Source: Cohaesibacter intestini
Lineage (GTDB): Bacteria > Pseudomonadota > Alphaproteobacteria > Rhizobiales > Cohaesibacteraceae
Assembly (NCBI RefSeq): GCF_003324485.1
Contig: NZ_QODK01000002.1
Location: forward strand, 620,001 to 684,000
DNA: 64,000 nt
Direction: 5' to 3'
Notes under the pieces: generated by a model
Seen by the model: only the letters and a program-made list of their open reading frames with translations
Told to the model about the DNA's origin: nothing
Databases searched by the model: none
Program-made: the position numbers and the translations under genes
Shown: positions 9,012 to 17,347 of the stretch, piece by piece
How positions within the stretch are numbered: position 1 is the first letter of the stretch
How the letters are laid out: the number at the start of each line of letters is the position of its first letter

Positions 9012-9330
9012 CGCCAAACCGCCAAGCCTCCTTTTCGAGAATTGGAAACGGGGAGCCTCCTGCTTGACTTCGCCGGTATGGGCACTGGGGCACTAGACAC
9101 AGGGGCGCTGGGGCGCTGGGGCTCACGACCTCGCTAATATCATTGGCAATCGAAGGTATCTCAAACACCATATCACTGGTATGACTGACCAGCCCTGCAG
9201 CTTCCCGCAAGGCATTGGCGGCCAACGCAATATCACCAATCCGGCGAAAGAGGATTATCGCAGCCTCTCCCCCCAGCAGATTGATACACCGGACTATTTT
9301 CCAACTGGGCCTCACGCAGCCCATCATAAA
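9012..9330. other. Spacer between GGDEF-EAL gene and sensor-kinase gene; no supported gene
   Basis: Most of a ~400-base gap. A minus-strand open frame crosses it and contains a protein-like stretch (RRIGDIALAANALREAAGLV), but it lacks a plausible start and runs into the neighbouring gene, so a decayed remnant is possible but unproven. A G-rich repeat is described separately. Confidence 0.4.
9087..9124 (+). repeat. G-rich short tandem repeat (GGGGCGCT) with G-quadruplex potential
   Basis: Four GGGG tracts at 9087, 9102, 9110 and 9118. The last three are exactly 8 bases apart (unit GGGGCGCT), 75-110 bases after the GGDEF-EAL stop codon on the coding strand. The pattern fits the G4-forming consensus apart from one 11-base loop. 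Confidence 0.45.
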
Positions 9331-9368
9331 AAGCGGCCCGACAGGAGACAAATCCTGTCGGGCCGCTT
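9331..9368. terminator. Bidirectional intrinsic terminator
   Basis: A perfect 16-bp stem (9331-9346 with 9353-9368) and a 6-base loop, flanked by an A-run on the left and a T-run on the right. It can therefore stop transcription from the GGDEF-EAL gene (plus) and from the sensor kinase (minus), which converge here. Confidence 0.9.
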
Positions 9369-9410
9369 TTGCAAGATACGATCACATGCTTCTAGGACAT
9401 GAAGGATGAA

Positions 9411-11303
9411 TCAGGCCGCAATCGCTTCGCTGACGCAATTGCTCGCCGGTTGGTAGGACGCGACGGTAAAACGAATGCTGGTCTTGGCGCCCGGCATGGT
9501 CACAACCGAAATTTCCCCGCCATGATCCTCGACAATCTTTTTGCAGACGGCGAGCCCAATGCCTGTGCCTTGATATTCATCATCGTTATGAAGACGCGCA
9601 AACATCTCGAACACCTTGTTGTAATATCGCGGTTCAATGCCGATCCCATGATCGCTCACCAGAATTTCGACCATTCCATTGTGAAGCTCTGATGCAGAGA
9701 TCCGGATCTTCGCCTTGTTGCTACCGGCAAACTTGACCGCATTGTCGATCAGATTGGAAAAGACTGTTTCGATCATATGTGTGTCCGCATAGATCTCGAG
9801 TTGCTCATCGATATCAAACGACACATGCGCGGATTTCAGTTCGTTTTCTTTCATGTCCAGCAGACTCTGCACCATCACATTGAGGCGGATTGGAAAGTGA
9901 CTGAAATTCGGATTGCCATACTTGGTGTAGTTCTGGAAGGAATCGATCATGTTCCGCATCCGACTCGACGACCTTTGGAGTCGCGTCATGACATCCCTCG
10001 TTTCCGTCTCATTCATATCGGCGTCCAGATCGTCTCGTAAGAGTTCAACAAACCCTTCGATCCGTTTGAGCGGCGCTCTGAGATCATGGGCGACAATCGA
10101 AGAAAACCGCATCAGATCCTCATTCTTTGCCTGCAGCTTCCGACAAGCCTTCTCGAAGCCTTCACGCAACAGCTCTTCTGTCTCCGCGGAGGCTTGAGCC
10201 CGGTCCTTTTCGACCAGCAAGCGATGCGACATGCGACGGGCCGTGATCAATGCACGATGTTGTTCATTGCCCAACGACCGCGTGACCAGATAAAGAAGCA
10301 GTGAAATCAGCATACCGATCACGCCAAACAGAAGCGGCAGGAAGCGTTCAGCTCTCGTCACGAAGGCCTGTGTGGCAGCAAAGGTCAGTGTCCACTGTTT
10401 GCCACCCATCTCGACCTGTCTGACGATGGTATCCAATCCTGACATTTCCACCTTGTCGGCGGTTGCCTGATCGCTGCCATAAATCCGATGGGACAGGCCA
10501 TCAGAGCTGCGATCAAAAACCTCGAAATCAATCCCCTCTGCGGTGACCACTCCGAGTCCATCGAAGAAATCCAGCCCATCAATCGGGCTGAAGACAAAAC
10601 CCTGAAGCTTCTGACGCCGCGCAGCCAATCCGTCTGCTGCGGTGCCCCTCTGATAAACTGGCACAAACATAGTGAAACGGTTCCGACGGCCTGCCATGCT
10701 GCTGGTCTCGGCATTGCCAATGGCAAGCTTGCCACTGTCGCGCGCCCGAGCCATTGCCTCGCGGTAAGCCAGATTTGACCAGAGGTCAGACCCGACAGCA
10801 ACCGCATCACCATCGGTGAAGGATGTAGCAAATCGTGTTGTGGTGAATTTTTGTGACAGGTTTACGGACTGTCCGGCTTTCTCAGCAAGCTTGTCACCCA
10901 CTTCCCGGTCCACCGATTGGCCCGACGTCTGGCCAGCCAGAGCGCGTCCGGCCTCACTCGAACCAATCAGCCCGGCATAGCCATACCCCTCAACCCCTTT
11001 TTGCAGGTGGCTCGGGCTGAGCCCGTCAACAAATTGCAGCCAAACGTCACCGGTCATCGGCACCTGGCTTCGCAGCAAACCGGCTCCCGCCCAAAGTTTG
11101 GTTTCCTGGGCGTGCATTTTCATTTTGACAGCCAATTCAATATTGGCAGCATGCATCGCAAAGCGACGTTCAACGGCGGTCCAAAGCCACTGATGAAAGA
11201 ACACACACGACGCGATGGTCGTTGCCATGGAGATCGCGAAAACGCCAAGCGCCACGCGACCGCCAGTTATCTTCTTTTGCCTTAGCTGTCTTAAACGATA
11301 CAT
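9411..11303 (-). CDS. CHASE-domain sensor histidine kinase
   Basis: The protein has 630 residues. Membrane helix about 16-38; a periplasmic CHASE-type domain about 45-310 (WLQFVDGLSPSHLQKGVEG and FSPIDGLDFFDGLG are recognisable parts); second helix about 320-342; a short coiled linker; HisKA with the phospho-accepting His in VAHDLRAPLKRIEGF near residue 405. The ATPase domain has N box NLIDNAVKFA, G1 DHGIGI and GTGIGLAVCKKIVEDHGG. The ATG at 11303 is chosen because GAGGTG lies 9 bases upstream; a GTG at 11315 lies inside that site. CHASE domains bind small extracellular molecules. The upstream single-domain receiver, 35 bases away, is the likely partner. The gene ends at a strong terminator. 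Confidence 0.93.
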   Translation of the reverse strand: MYRLRQLRQKKITGGRVALGVFAISMATTIASCVFFHQWLWTAVERRFAMHAANIELAVKMKMHAQETKLWAGAGLLRSQVPMTGDVWLQFVDGLSPSHLQKGVEGYGYAGLIGSSEAGRALAGQTSGQSVDREVGDKLAEKAGQSVNLSQKFTTTRFATSFTDGDAVAVGSDLWSNLAYREAMARARDSGKLAIGNAETSSMAGRRNRFTMFVPVYQRGTAADGLAARRQKLQGFVFSPIDGLDFFDGLGVVTAEGIDFEVFDRSSDGLSHRIYGSDQATADKVEMSGLDTIVRQVEMGGKQWTLTFAATQAFVTRAERFLPLLFGVIGMLISLLLYLVTRSLGNEQHRALITARRMSHRLLVEKDRAQASAETEELLREGFEKACRKLQAKNEDLMRFSSIVAHDLRAPLKRIEGFVELLRDDLDADMNETETRDVMTRLQRSSSRMRNMIDSFQNYTKYGNPNFSHFPIRLNVMVQSLLDMKENELKSAHVSFDIDEQLEIYADTHMIETVFSNLIDNAVKFAGSNKAKIRISASELHNGMVEILVSDHGIGIEPRYYNKVFEMFARLHNDDEYQGTGIGLAVCKKIVEDHGGEISVVTMPGAKTSIRFTVASYQPASNCVSEAIAA

Positions 11304-11338
11304 GGGCCTTGTCACCTCTGGTCATGCGACGCAAGAAA

Positions 11339-11782
11339 TCAGCTCATCAATTGCGTTTTTACTTTCGGCAGATTCTTGATTGCCGCGAAGAATTCCTCTG
11401 AAGTGAATGGTTTGACGATATAACCATCGCTGCCGACGTCAAACGACTCGAAGATATCGGACGGGTCGTCCGAAGCAGAGAACATCAACACAGGCACTTG
11501 ACCATAGTCCGGGTGCGCCCTGATCTTCTGCAAGGCTTCGAAACCGTTGATCTTAGGCATATTGACATCCATCAGGATCAGGAAGGTTCTCTTTTCGATC
11601 CCCAGCTCGATCAACTCGTCAAGCGCTTCGAAAATTCGCTCGGGTTTCCGCTCGGAAACAAACCGGTTGACAATGCCCTCTTTGCGCAGCTTGCGCCGCG
11701 TCAGAAAAATCTCGTCAACATTATCATCCACCATGATTAACGTGGTTTCCGATACCTTTCGTGCTTCTGTTTGAACTGTCAT
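11339..11782 (-). CDS. Single-domain response regulator (receiver only)
   Basis: The protein has 147 residues and consists of one receiver domain. Acidic pair IMVDDNVDE, phospho-acceptor Asp in LILMDVNMPKING, switch Ser in MFSASDD and Lys in YIVKPF are all present, so it should be phosphorylatable. No output domain follows. The start at 11782 has GGAG 6 bases upstream; an in-frame ATG 12 bases earlier has none. It lies 35 bases upstream of the CHASE kinase and is probably its partner, acting by protein-protein contact as in Rcp1- or CheY-like systems (inference). Confidence 0.92.
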   Translation of the reverse strand: MTVQTEARKVSETTLIMVDDNVDEIFLTRRKLRKEGIVNRFVSERKPERIFEALDELIELGIEKRTFLILMDVNMPKINGFEALQKIRAHPDYGQVPVLMFSASDDPSDIFESFDVGSDGYIVKPFTSEEFFAAIKNLPKVKTQLMS

Positions 11783-12089
11783 GCCTAGCTCCATGAAATA
11801 TTTATAGACGCAAACTTTCTTCAGCATCCATAATCAAGGAGAAAAATTTAATTTAGTCTAATAAACAAGCCTTTTGATTTTATATTTTCATTATCCTTAC
11901 TTACTTTAATATTGAATAAAATTGTACAATTTTTGCCATTATAGAATAATAGTATGATTTATAGCCACAATAACGCAATAATAAAAAACAGTGAAATAAG
12001 AATGAGATTCATTACGACGGAAATGCGCATAACAAAATGCAAATCCGACTTGGTCTCAACTTTAATCTTCACAGAATATTACAGATTAT
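11783..12089. other. AT-rich intergenic segment with probable promoter for the receiver-kinase pair
   Basis: These 307 bases are strikingly AT-rich compared with the rest of the window, especially 11840-12070. They separate two same-strand signalling units and contain no gene. The composition fits a promoter region, or a nucleoid-protein-bound or acquired junction; no specific site could be assigned. Confidence 0.5.
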
Positions 12090-13244
12090 CTATCCGGACA
12101 AAGCAATCTTCTGTTCGAACTGAACTATTTCCTGCGTCTCACTCACATCCGGCAGGACATTGTGCGCTGCCTGCAGCAGCGAGAAGGAGAAAGTCGACCC
12201 TTTGCCCTTTACTGACTGACACCAGATCTTGCCCCGATGCCGATCCAGAATCCGTCTGCAGGTCGCCAGTCCCAGGCCGGTTCCGGCATACTCATCTTCG
12301 CTATGCGCCCGATGAAATGGCTTGAAGATGGACACCAGATCCTCCTCATCCAAGCCGATGCCGTTATCCCTTATGTCGATCTGCCAAAAGTCGCCTTTCT
12401 GATGAGCATCAATATGGATCTGCGGTTTGTCTGCCTTGCAATATTTGATCGAATTGCCGATCAGATTTTGCAGCAACTGAACGATCTGTGGCGGGTCCGC
12501 GAGCACGGTTGGCAAAGGTGCATGGGTGATATCCGCCCGACTTTCCTCAATGTCGAAATGCAGATTGTTAAGGGCATCCTGAAGCAGGTCTGCCAGACAT
12601 GCCGATTGCAGAGGCCGGTCCGTATTGGAAGACTTGTTGTAAATCCGCAAGGTATCAATCAGTTCCGAGGCGCGTCGTGCCGACCGTTCGATGCGATCAG
12701 AAAACTCCTGCACCTCATCGTGACACTCTTCCTCTATTGCCTCCTGAATCAACTCATTCATCCCGCGAATGACATTGATCGGAGCTTTCAAATCATGCGC
12801 CAGCACGTTGGCGAAGGTTGCAAGATCGGCTTGATGATCATCGATTTTTCGCAACAACGCGACCCGCTCGACCGTATTGAGAATCACCCGCTGCAGCGCT
12901 GAACCGGTCAGATCGTTTTTCGAAAGATACTCCTGAGCGCCCCCCTTGATGGAGTCCGCTGCGATTTTCTCATTGCCTTGTCCGGTCAACATCACCACTG
13001 GCAGATGACTCTCGTGGACCTGCAACTCTTCCAACAGTTCCAGACCATTCCGTCCGGGCAGACTGAAGTCGAGCAAGATACAGTCGACACTAACAGACTG
13101 GCATTGGGCAATTGCCTCTCTGGCAGAGGCAACTTCAAAATAGCGATAGCGCGTGTCCCCACCCTGCTTCGTCAATAGATGCTTATATAAGTCGCGATCG
13201 TCTTCGCTATCATCGACAATCATCACGTTGAGTCGATTAGTCAT
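12090..13244 (-). CDS. Receiver-histidine kinase hybrid (N-terminal REC, soluble)
   Basis: The protein has 384 residues and no membrane segment. Receiver domain residues 1-120 (MIVDDSEDDRDLY, acceptor Asp in CILLDFSLPGRNG, VMLTGQGN, Lys in YLSKND). It is followed by HisKA with His in LAHDLKAPINVIRGM, then HATPase with N box LLQNLIGNSIKYC, DNGIGL and GTGLGLATCRRILDRHRGK. An N-terminal receiver on a kinase is typical of relay intermediates that accept phosphate from another kinase. GAGGGTGG lies 6 bases before the ATG at 13244. It overlaps the upstream receiver gene by 8 bases, so three genes (kinase, receiver, hybrid) form one tightly coupled operon. Confidence 0.93.
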   Translation of the reverse strand: MTNRLNVMIVDDSEDDRDLYKHLLTKQGGDTRYRYFEVASAREAIAQCQSVSVDCILLDFSLPGRNGLELLEELQVHESHLPVVMLTGQGNEKIAADSIKGGAQEYLSKNDLTGSALQRVILNTVERVALLRKIDDHQADLATFANVLAHDLKAPINVIRGMNELIQEAIEEECHDEVQEFSDRIERSARRASELIDTLRIYNKSSNTDRPLQSACLADLLQDALNNLHFDIEESRADITHAPLPTVLADPPQIVQLLQNLIGNSIKYCKADKPQIHIDAHQKGDFWQIDIRDNGIGLDEEDLVSIFKPFHRAHSEDEYAGTGLGLATCRRILDRHRGKIWCQSVKGKGSTFSFSLLQAAHNVLPDVSETQEIVQFEQKIALSG

Positions 13245-13701
13245 TTTTGTCCACCCTCGGGAGCGCCGAAACCTCCAGCCAGAATTTCTTGATGCTCGCT
13301 ATTGTGTTGACAAAGCCCTCCAATTCGATCGGCTTTGTGACATAGGAGTTTGCTCCCTTCTCGTAACAATCCCTGACATCCAGATAATTGTTCGACGTTG
13401 TCAGCACGACCACCGGAATGGACTTGAGATCTTCGTCAGACTTGATGATTTGCAAAATCTCCCGACCATCCATGCCTGGCATGTTGAGATCCAGCAGGAT
13501 CAGCCCCGGCAGGATCTCCAGATCGTCCTCCTCGCCCACGGCCCCATATTTGAGAAAATCGAGTGCTTCGCGACCGGAAGAACAGCGCAGTATCGGATGT
13601 TTCACGCTGCCTGTCCGCAGGAAGGCCCTTGAAGTTGCTTCAAAATCATCGTCGCTATCCTCGACAATCAGAACGGGCTGTACGGCACTATGCGCAATCA
13701 T
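13237..13701 (-). CDS. Rcp1-like single-domain response regulator
   Basis: The protein has 154 residues. The receiver carries VEDSDDDFEATSRAF, acceptor Asp in LILLDLNMPGMDG, Thr in VVLTTSNN and Lys in YVTKPIELEGF. The sequence around the acidic pocket and the C-terminal helix (FVNTIASIKKFWLE) resembles the phytochrome-partner Rcp1 family. No output domain. The start at 13701 overlaps the kinase stop as ATGA and has GAGAGG upstream. It most likely receives phosphate from the upstream Cache kinase and passes it to the downstream hybrid or another target protein (inference). Confidence 0.93.
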   Translation of the reverse strand: MIAHSAVQPVLIVEDSDDDFEATSRAFLRTGSVKHPILRCSSGREALDFLKYGAVGEEDDLEILPGLILLDLNMPGMDGREILQIIKSDEDLKSIPVVVLTTSNNYLDVRDCYEKGANSYVTKPIELEGFVNTIASIKKFWLEVSALPRVDKND

Positions 13702-16034
13702 GCTGCCTCTCTTTCTGCGCAAGTCTTGGGGTCTGAGGAAGCGGACAAGGTGAAGAAGAATGTTGTACCCTTGCCCAACTCCGACTGAAGCCAAATCGAT
13801 CCGCCATGCTGATGGATAATTTTTTCAACGAAGGTCAAACCAGCACCGGTTCCGTCGCTGAAGTCGTTTGAACTTTCCAATCGCTTGAACAGCTTGAAGA
13901 CGGAATTGTGATAGGTCTCATCAATGCCGACGCCATTGTCACGCACGGAAAATATGCCTGTCTGCGGATCATAGCCGACGTCAACCAGCTTCTGATCCTT
14001 GTCATTATACTTTGCAGCATTGACAATCAGGTTGCGGAAGACCTCGGTAACACGCACCTTGTCACACACCACTGTCGGCAGGTCGGATGAAATGGTCAGC
14101 TTGACATGGTCAGCCTCGAATCCATCCCGTGAAGTCATCTCGATATCAGCAAGAACTGCCGCCAGATCTGTCGGCTCGGTAACGGCATCCTGTTGTCCCA
14201 ATCGTGAAAAATGAAGCAGGTCAGCCACGAGCCTCTCCATCCGTTTGGTCAGAAACTGCAGTCTGTCCAGCCGTTTCTTGCCATCACAGTCCAGCACGTC
14301 ATCGTAATCCTCAAGAAGGAAGCTGGAATGATTGTGAATTGCTCTCAAGGGCTCTCGCAGATCATGAGCCGCAATATGCGCAAAGCTGTCAAGCTCCTGA
14401 TTGGACCTGACCAGGCGAGCAATCAGGTCTTCGCGCTCCTCTTCCTGCCGCTTGCGTTCGGTGATGTCCCGCACCACAACAGTCAGCAGAAATCGCTCGG
14501 TGATATCGACACGCCGCATCGTCAACATGGCCGGAAAGGTTCGGCCACTCGCATGCAAACCGATCACCTCATATTCCGCATGTTCCTTTGAACCAGTCCA
14601 GAAACGATCCTCGCGCAACTCAACAAAACTGATTGGTTCTCCATCTTGGCTGAGGAGGATCTCTTCGGCACGCTTGCCAATCAACGTGTCCCGACTATAG
14701 CCAAATGTCGGCTCAGCGGCCCGGTTGGAGCCAATCACCACTTGTTCATCGTCGAAAGTGAGGATCGCATCCGCAACATTTTCCAGAACCGTAGCAGCTT
14801 TTGCCCGACTTTCATTAAGATCCAGCGCCATCCGCCTGGAAGCACGCGCCAGCGCACCGATTTCATCACGCATATAAACGGGCAGATCAGAGCCGAAATG
14901 CGACGCATCTTCACTTTGAAGCGCCATTGCAATTGCTTGCAATGCCCGCGACATGCGCCGTGCCAGCGGCAGGGTTAGCAACGAGATCAATGCCACCAGA
15001 AAGAATGAGAAAAACAGGAACGACCGCAACGAGGCGATCACGGGAGCAAGCGCTTGTGCACGGCTGGTTGTCTGGGCGACTCCGACAAACACGTCAGGAT
15101 TGCCGGGATTGACATTCAATTTGACAAAGTAACTAAGCGCATCCTCACTTTTGAAGCTGCCTTCGTCGCTTTCATAACCCTTGAAGTGGGCAACAAGCTC
15201 ACTCGGCAAATAGCTTTGGTCTTCATGAAACTCAAACGAACCAAATTTGCTTAACGCGTCAATTTTCAAATAGTCGCCGTGATTGTTAATGGCATAGGCC
15301 ACACGGGATGGCGTGCTGTTCTGGAGACCAAGCTGCATCAGTTTTTCATAATTCACATTGATCACAACCAGCCCGAACATCTGGCCGTCATCATCAAAGA
15401 CCGGCACGATAGTCCGCAACGTCGGCGTCATGAGCGTATCAACCTTGCCATGCTCGCGATTATAGGTGACGTCAGAGAAATAGGTCTGTCCGGCTTGAAG
15501 ACGAAGGCTTTCCTGAAAGTAGCGTTCGCCTTCCTTTTGTTGCAAATTCTGCGGGGTGACGACATCGATACCATCATTGGTCTGATCCACACGCACCAGC
15601 TCACGCCCGCCGTCAGCGACGCCGATATAGTGCAATTGGGTATAGTGGCTTCTCGCTCTCAACAATGAGATGAAAATGGTTTCAAGGCGGCCACGCCAAT
15701 GGGCGGTGGTGGATCCGTCCTTGGGGTCGACATCATTGTTACGAGTTGAAGCAATCAGCCCGGCAATGGGAGGCAGCTGGGAGATGATAAAAGCTTCATT
15801 TTGCAACTCTTTATAGATACCAGCAAACTTCTGCGCGACAATTCTGGTTTCTTCACGCAGGTTTCGGATTTCCGAATCCAGCACGATCTTGCGAGTGTAA
15901 TTGTAGTAAAAAACACAAAGTAAAACGGCAAAAACCATCGCACTGGCACCAACAAAGATCGTCGTCTTTGTCGCCAGTGAAGGAGATGAAGAAAATTGTC
16001 GCCTCACCCCCGATATGAGCGAAATCGAATGCAT
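13698..16034 (-). CDS. Cache-HAMP-PAS sensor histidine kinase (phytochrome-type kinase core)
   Basis: The protein has 778 residues. Helix about 23-46; a large periplasmic double-Cache-like domain about 50-330 (HYIGVADGGRELVRVDQ, FGLVVINVNYEKLMQLGLQ); second helix about 333-355; HAMP; PAS (VLENVADAILTFDDEQVV to about 520). HisKA has the His in AHIAAHDLREPLRAIHNHS, and HATPase carries FRNLIVNAAKYNDKD, DNGVGIDE and GTGAGLTFVEKIIHQHGGS. The kinase core resembles bacteriophytochrome kinases, but no chromophore domain is present. The ATG at 16034 is preferred to a GTG at 16046; neither has a strong ribosome site. First gene of the kinase-receiver-hybrid operon. Confidence 0.93.
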   Translation of the reverse strand: MHSISLISGVRRQFSSSPSLATKTTIFVGASAMVFAVLLCVFYYNYTRKIVLDSEIRNLREETRIVAQKFAGIYKELQNEAFIISQLPPIAGLIASTRNNDVDPKDGSTTAHWRGRLETIFISLLRARSHYTQLHYIGVADGGRELVRVDQTNDGIDVVTPQNLQQKEGERYFQESLRLQAGQTYFSDVTYNREHGKVDTLMTPTLRTIVPVFDDDGQMFGLVVINVNYEKLMQLGLQNSTPSRVAYAINNHGDYLKIDALSKFGSFEFHEDQSYLPSELVAHFKGYESDEGSFKSEDALSYFVKLNVNPGNPDVFVGVAQTTSRAQALAPVIASLRSFLFFSFFLVALISLLTLPLARRMSRALQAIAMALQSEDASHFGSDLPVYMRDEIGALARASRRMALDLNESRAKAATVLENVADAILTFDDEQVVIGSNRAAEPTFGYSRDTLIGKRAEEILLSQDGEPISFVELREDRFWTGSKEHAEYEVIGLHASGRTFPAMLTMRRVDITERFLLTVVVRDITERKRQEEEREDLIARLVRSNQELDSFAHIAAHDLREPLRAIHNHSSFLLEDYDDVLDCDGKKRLDRLQFLTKRMERLVADLLHFSRLGQQDAVTEPTDLAAVLADIEMTSRDGFEADHVKLTISSDLPTVVCDKVRVTEVFRNLIVNAAKYNDKDQKLVDVGYDPQTGIFSVRDNGVGIDETYHNSVFKLFKRLESSNDFSDGTGAGLTFVEKIIHQHGGSIWLQSELGKGTTFFFTLSASSDPKTCAEREAA

Positions 16035-16575
16035 TATGAGCCCCACTTAAAACCGGCATGCCCGATGAGTCAGGCGCCGTTACGCAAGTGCCTTCACGGG
16101 GCGAACCAAAACCCTCCAGCACCAACGTTATTATAGTATAACAACTTGCCGGGTTAATTTTGCGTGTAACAATCCTGCTTTGTCCTGCAACCTTTTCTTA
16201 TCAATGCAGTATCGCCGTGCGAACCGCAAAGATTTCAATGAAGGCAAGCATAAAAACGCGATATAATTCAATTAGATACACGAATGAGAAATTATTGCGT
16301 CAACCAAGAAAGACAAAATGCAACCAGCAATATGCCCTGTCTTTCGATGTTTATTTTCAGGGGAATCAGGCAAATCCCTTAGCTCATGAACCAGTTTTTC
16401 TGCCAACAACATGATTTCTTGGCAAGGGCCCACCGGTCCGCCCCCGCAGAATGGACGTGTCGATTTCGGCTCCAAGCATTTCTGATTGCTTCGCAGCGTC
16501 ATCGATCGCCAAGAGAGCCTGACTGAATGCACTGCCAGTAACGTGCGGGGCCGGTTGACCGCGTTGCAAGTGGAC
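16035..16575. other. Intergenic region upstream of the Cache-kinase operon; possible coding remnant
   Basis: These 541 bases have no clear gene. The AT-rich part (about 16120-16340) probably holds the kinase-operon promoter. On the minus strand, 16384-16569 encodes a protein-like stretch (HVTGSAFSQALLAIDDAAKQ) without a start, stop context or recognised family, directly downstream of the GntR stop. It may be a gene remnant. Confidence 0.4.
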
Positions 16576-17346
16576 CTAGGGCCTGATCAGAACAGCCCGC
16601 TCAAGCATGAAAGCCTCGGCATCGATCATGTGATCTCGCATAATCGAGCGGGCCTGCTCCTGATCACCAACTTTCAAAGCCCGTAACAATCGGACCTGAT
16701 AGTTGATCCCCTGCTCGCGCAACCGCCAAGGTGTCGGCTCGGAATAGATCGCCCGACACTCCGTCTTGTCGGTCAGCAGGCTGAGAAGAAACCGGCAGAC
16801 AAAACCGAGCAAAGAATTAGGAGAAGCCTTGGCAAGCTCCTTATGAAAATCCAGCTCGGCCAGCCGCTGTTTATATTCTTCATCCGCCGACTTTGGATCA
16901 TCCTCATACAAATTGATCAGAGCCTGCAGGCGGCCAAACTGCTCGGCCGACAGACGACCGGCAACACTCGCCGCCAACTCTGGCTCAAGCGTCTTGCGCA
17001 AGGCATAGATGTCTGCAATGGACGGTGGCTCGAACAGAAACAGATTGTCAAGAAACCGGATCGCATGATCCGTTTCGATCGCCGAGACAAAGACACCGCC
17101 CCCCGGACCGGTTTTTGTCGTGATCAGCCCCTGGAACTCAAGCAGCTTGAGCGCTTCCCTCGTGGTTCCTCGTGAAGCCCCCATCTGCTCCGGATCCACC
17201 CAGGCCGTGGGAACCCGATCGCTAACCTGAAGTCCCGACGTAACGATACGCTCACGAATCTGATCGGCGATCAGGTCAGGTCTTTTGCGCTTTTTCGAAC
17301 CTGCCGAGACTGCATTGCTTGTTTCTTGTTCTTCCTGAATCGACAT
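16576..17346 (-). CDS. GntR-family (FadR/FCD subfamily) transcriptional regulator
   Basis: The protein has 256 residues. N-terminal winged helix about 20-95 (LIADQIRERI, SRGTTREALKLLEFQGLITT), then an all-helical FCD ligand domain (ALRKTLEPELAASVAGRL; HMIDAEAFML at the end). FCD regulators usually bind the substrate or an intermediate of the pathway they control. It is the last gene of the peptide-type ABC operon, one base after the ATPase stop, so it likely autoregulates that operon. The start at 17346 is chosen because the preceding in-frame codons lie inside the ATPase gene; a weak AGG precedes it. The palindrome at 22993-23006 is a candidate binding site. Confidence 0.9.
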   Translation of the reverse strand: MSIQEEQETSNAVSAGSKKRKRPDLIADQIRERIVTSGLQVSDRVPTAWVDPEQMGASRGTTREALKLLEFQGLITTKTGPGGGVFVSAIETDHAIRFLDNLFLFEPPSIADIYALRKTLEPELAASVAGRLSAEQFGRLQALINLYEDDPKSADEEYKQRLAELDFHKELAKASPNSLLGFVCRFLLSLLTDKTECRAIYSEPTPWRLREQGINYQVRLLRALKVGDQEQARSIMRDHMIDAEAFMLERAVLIRP

Positions 17347-17347
17347 G

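Noticed and set aside
8935-9351. Minus-strand frame downstream of the GGDEF-EAL gene
   Set aside because: It overlaps the end of a certain plus-strand gene and the terminator; the short protein-like segment has no recognised family, so only a possible remnant is noted.
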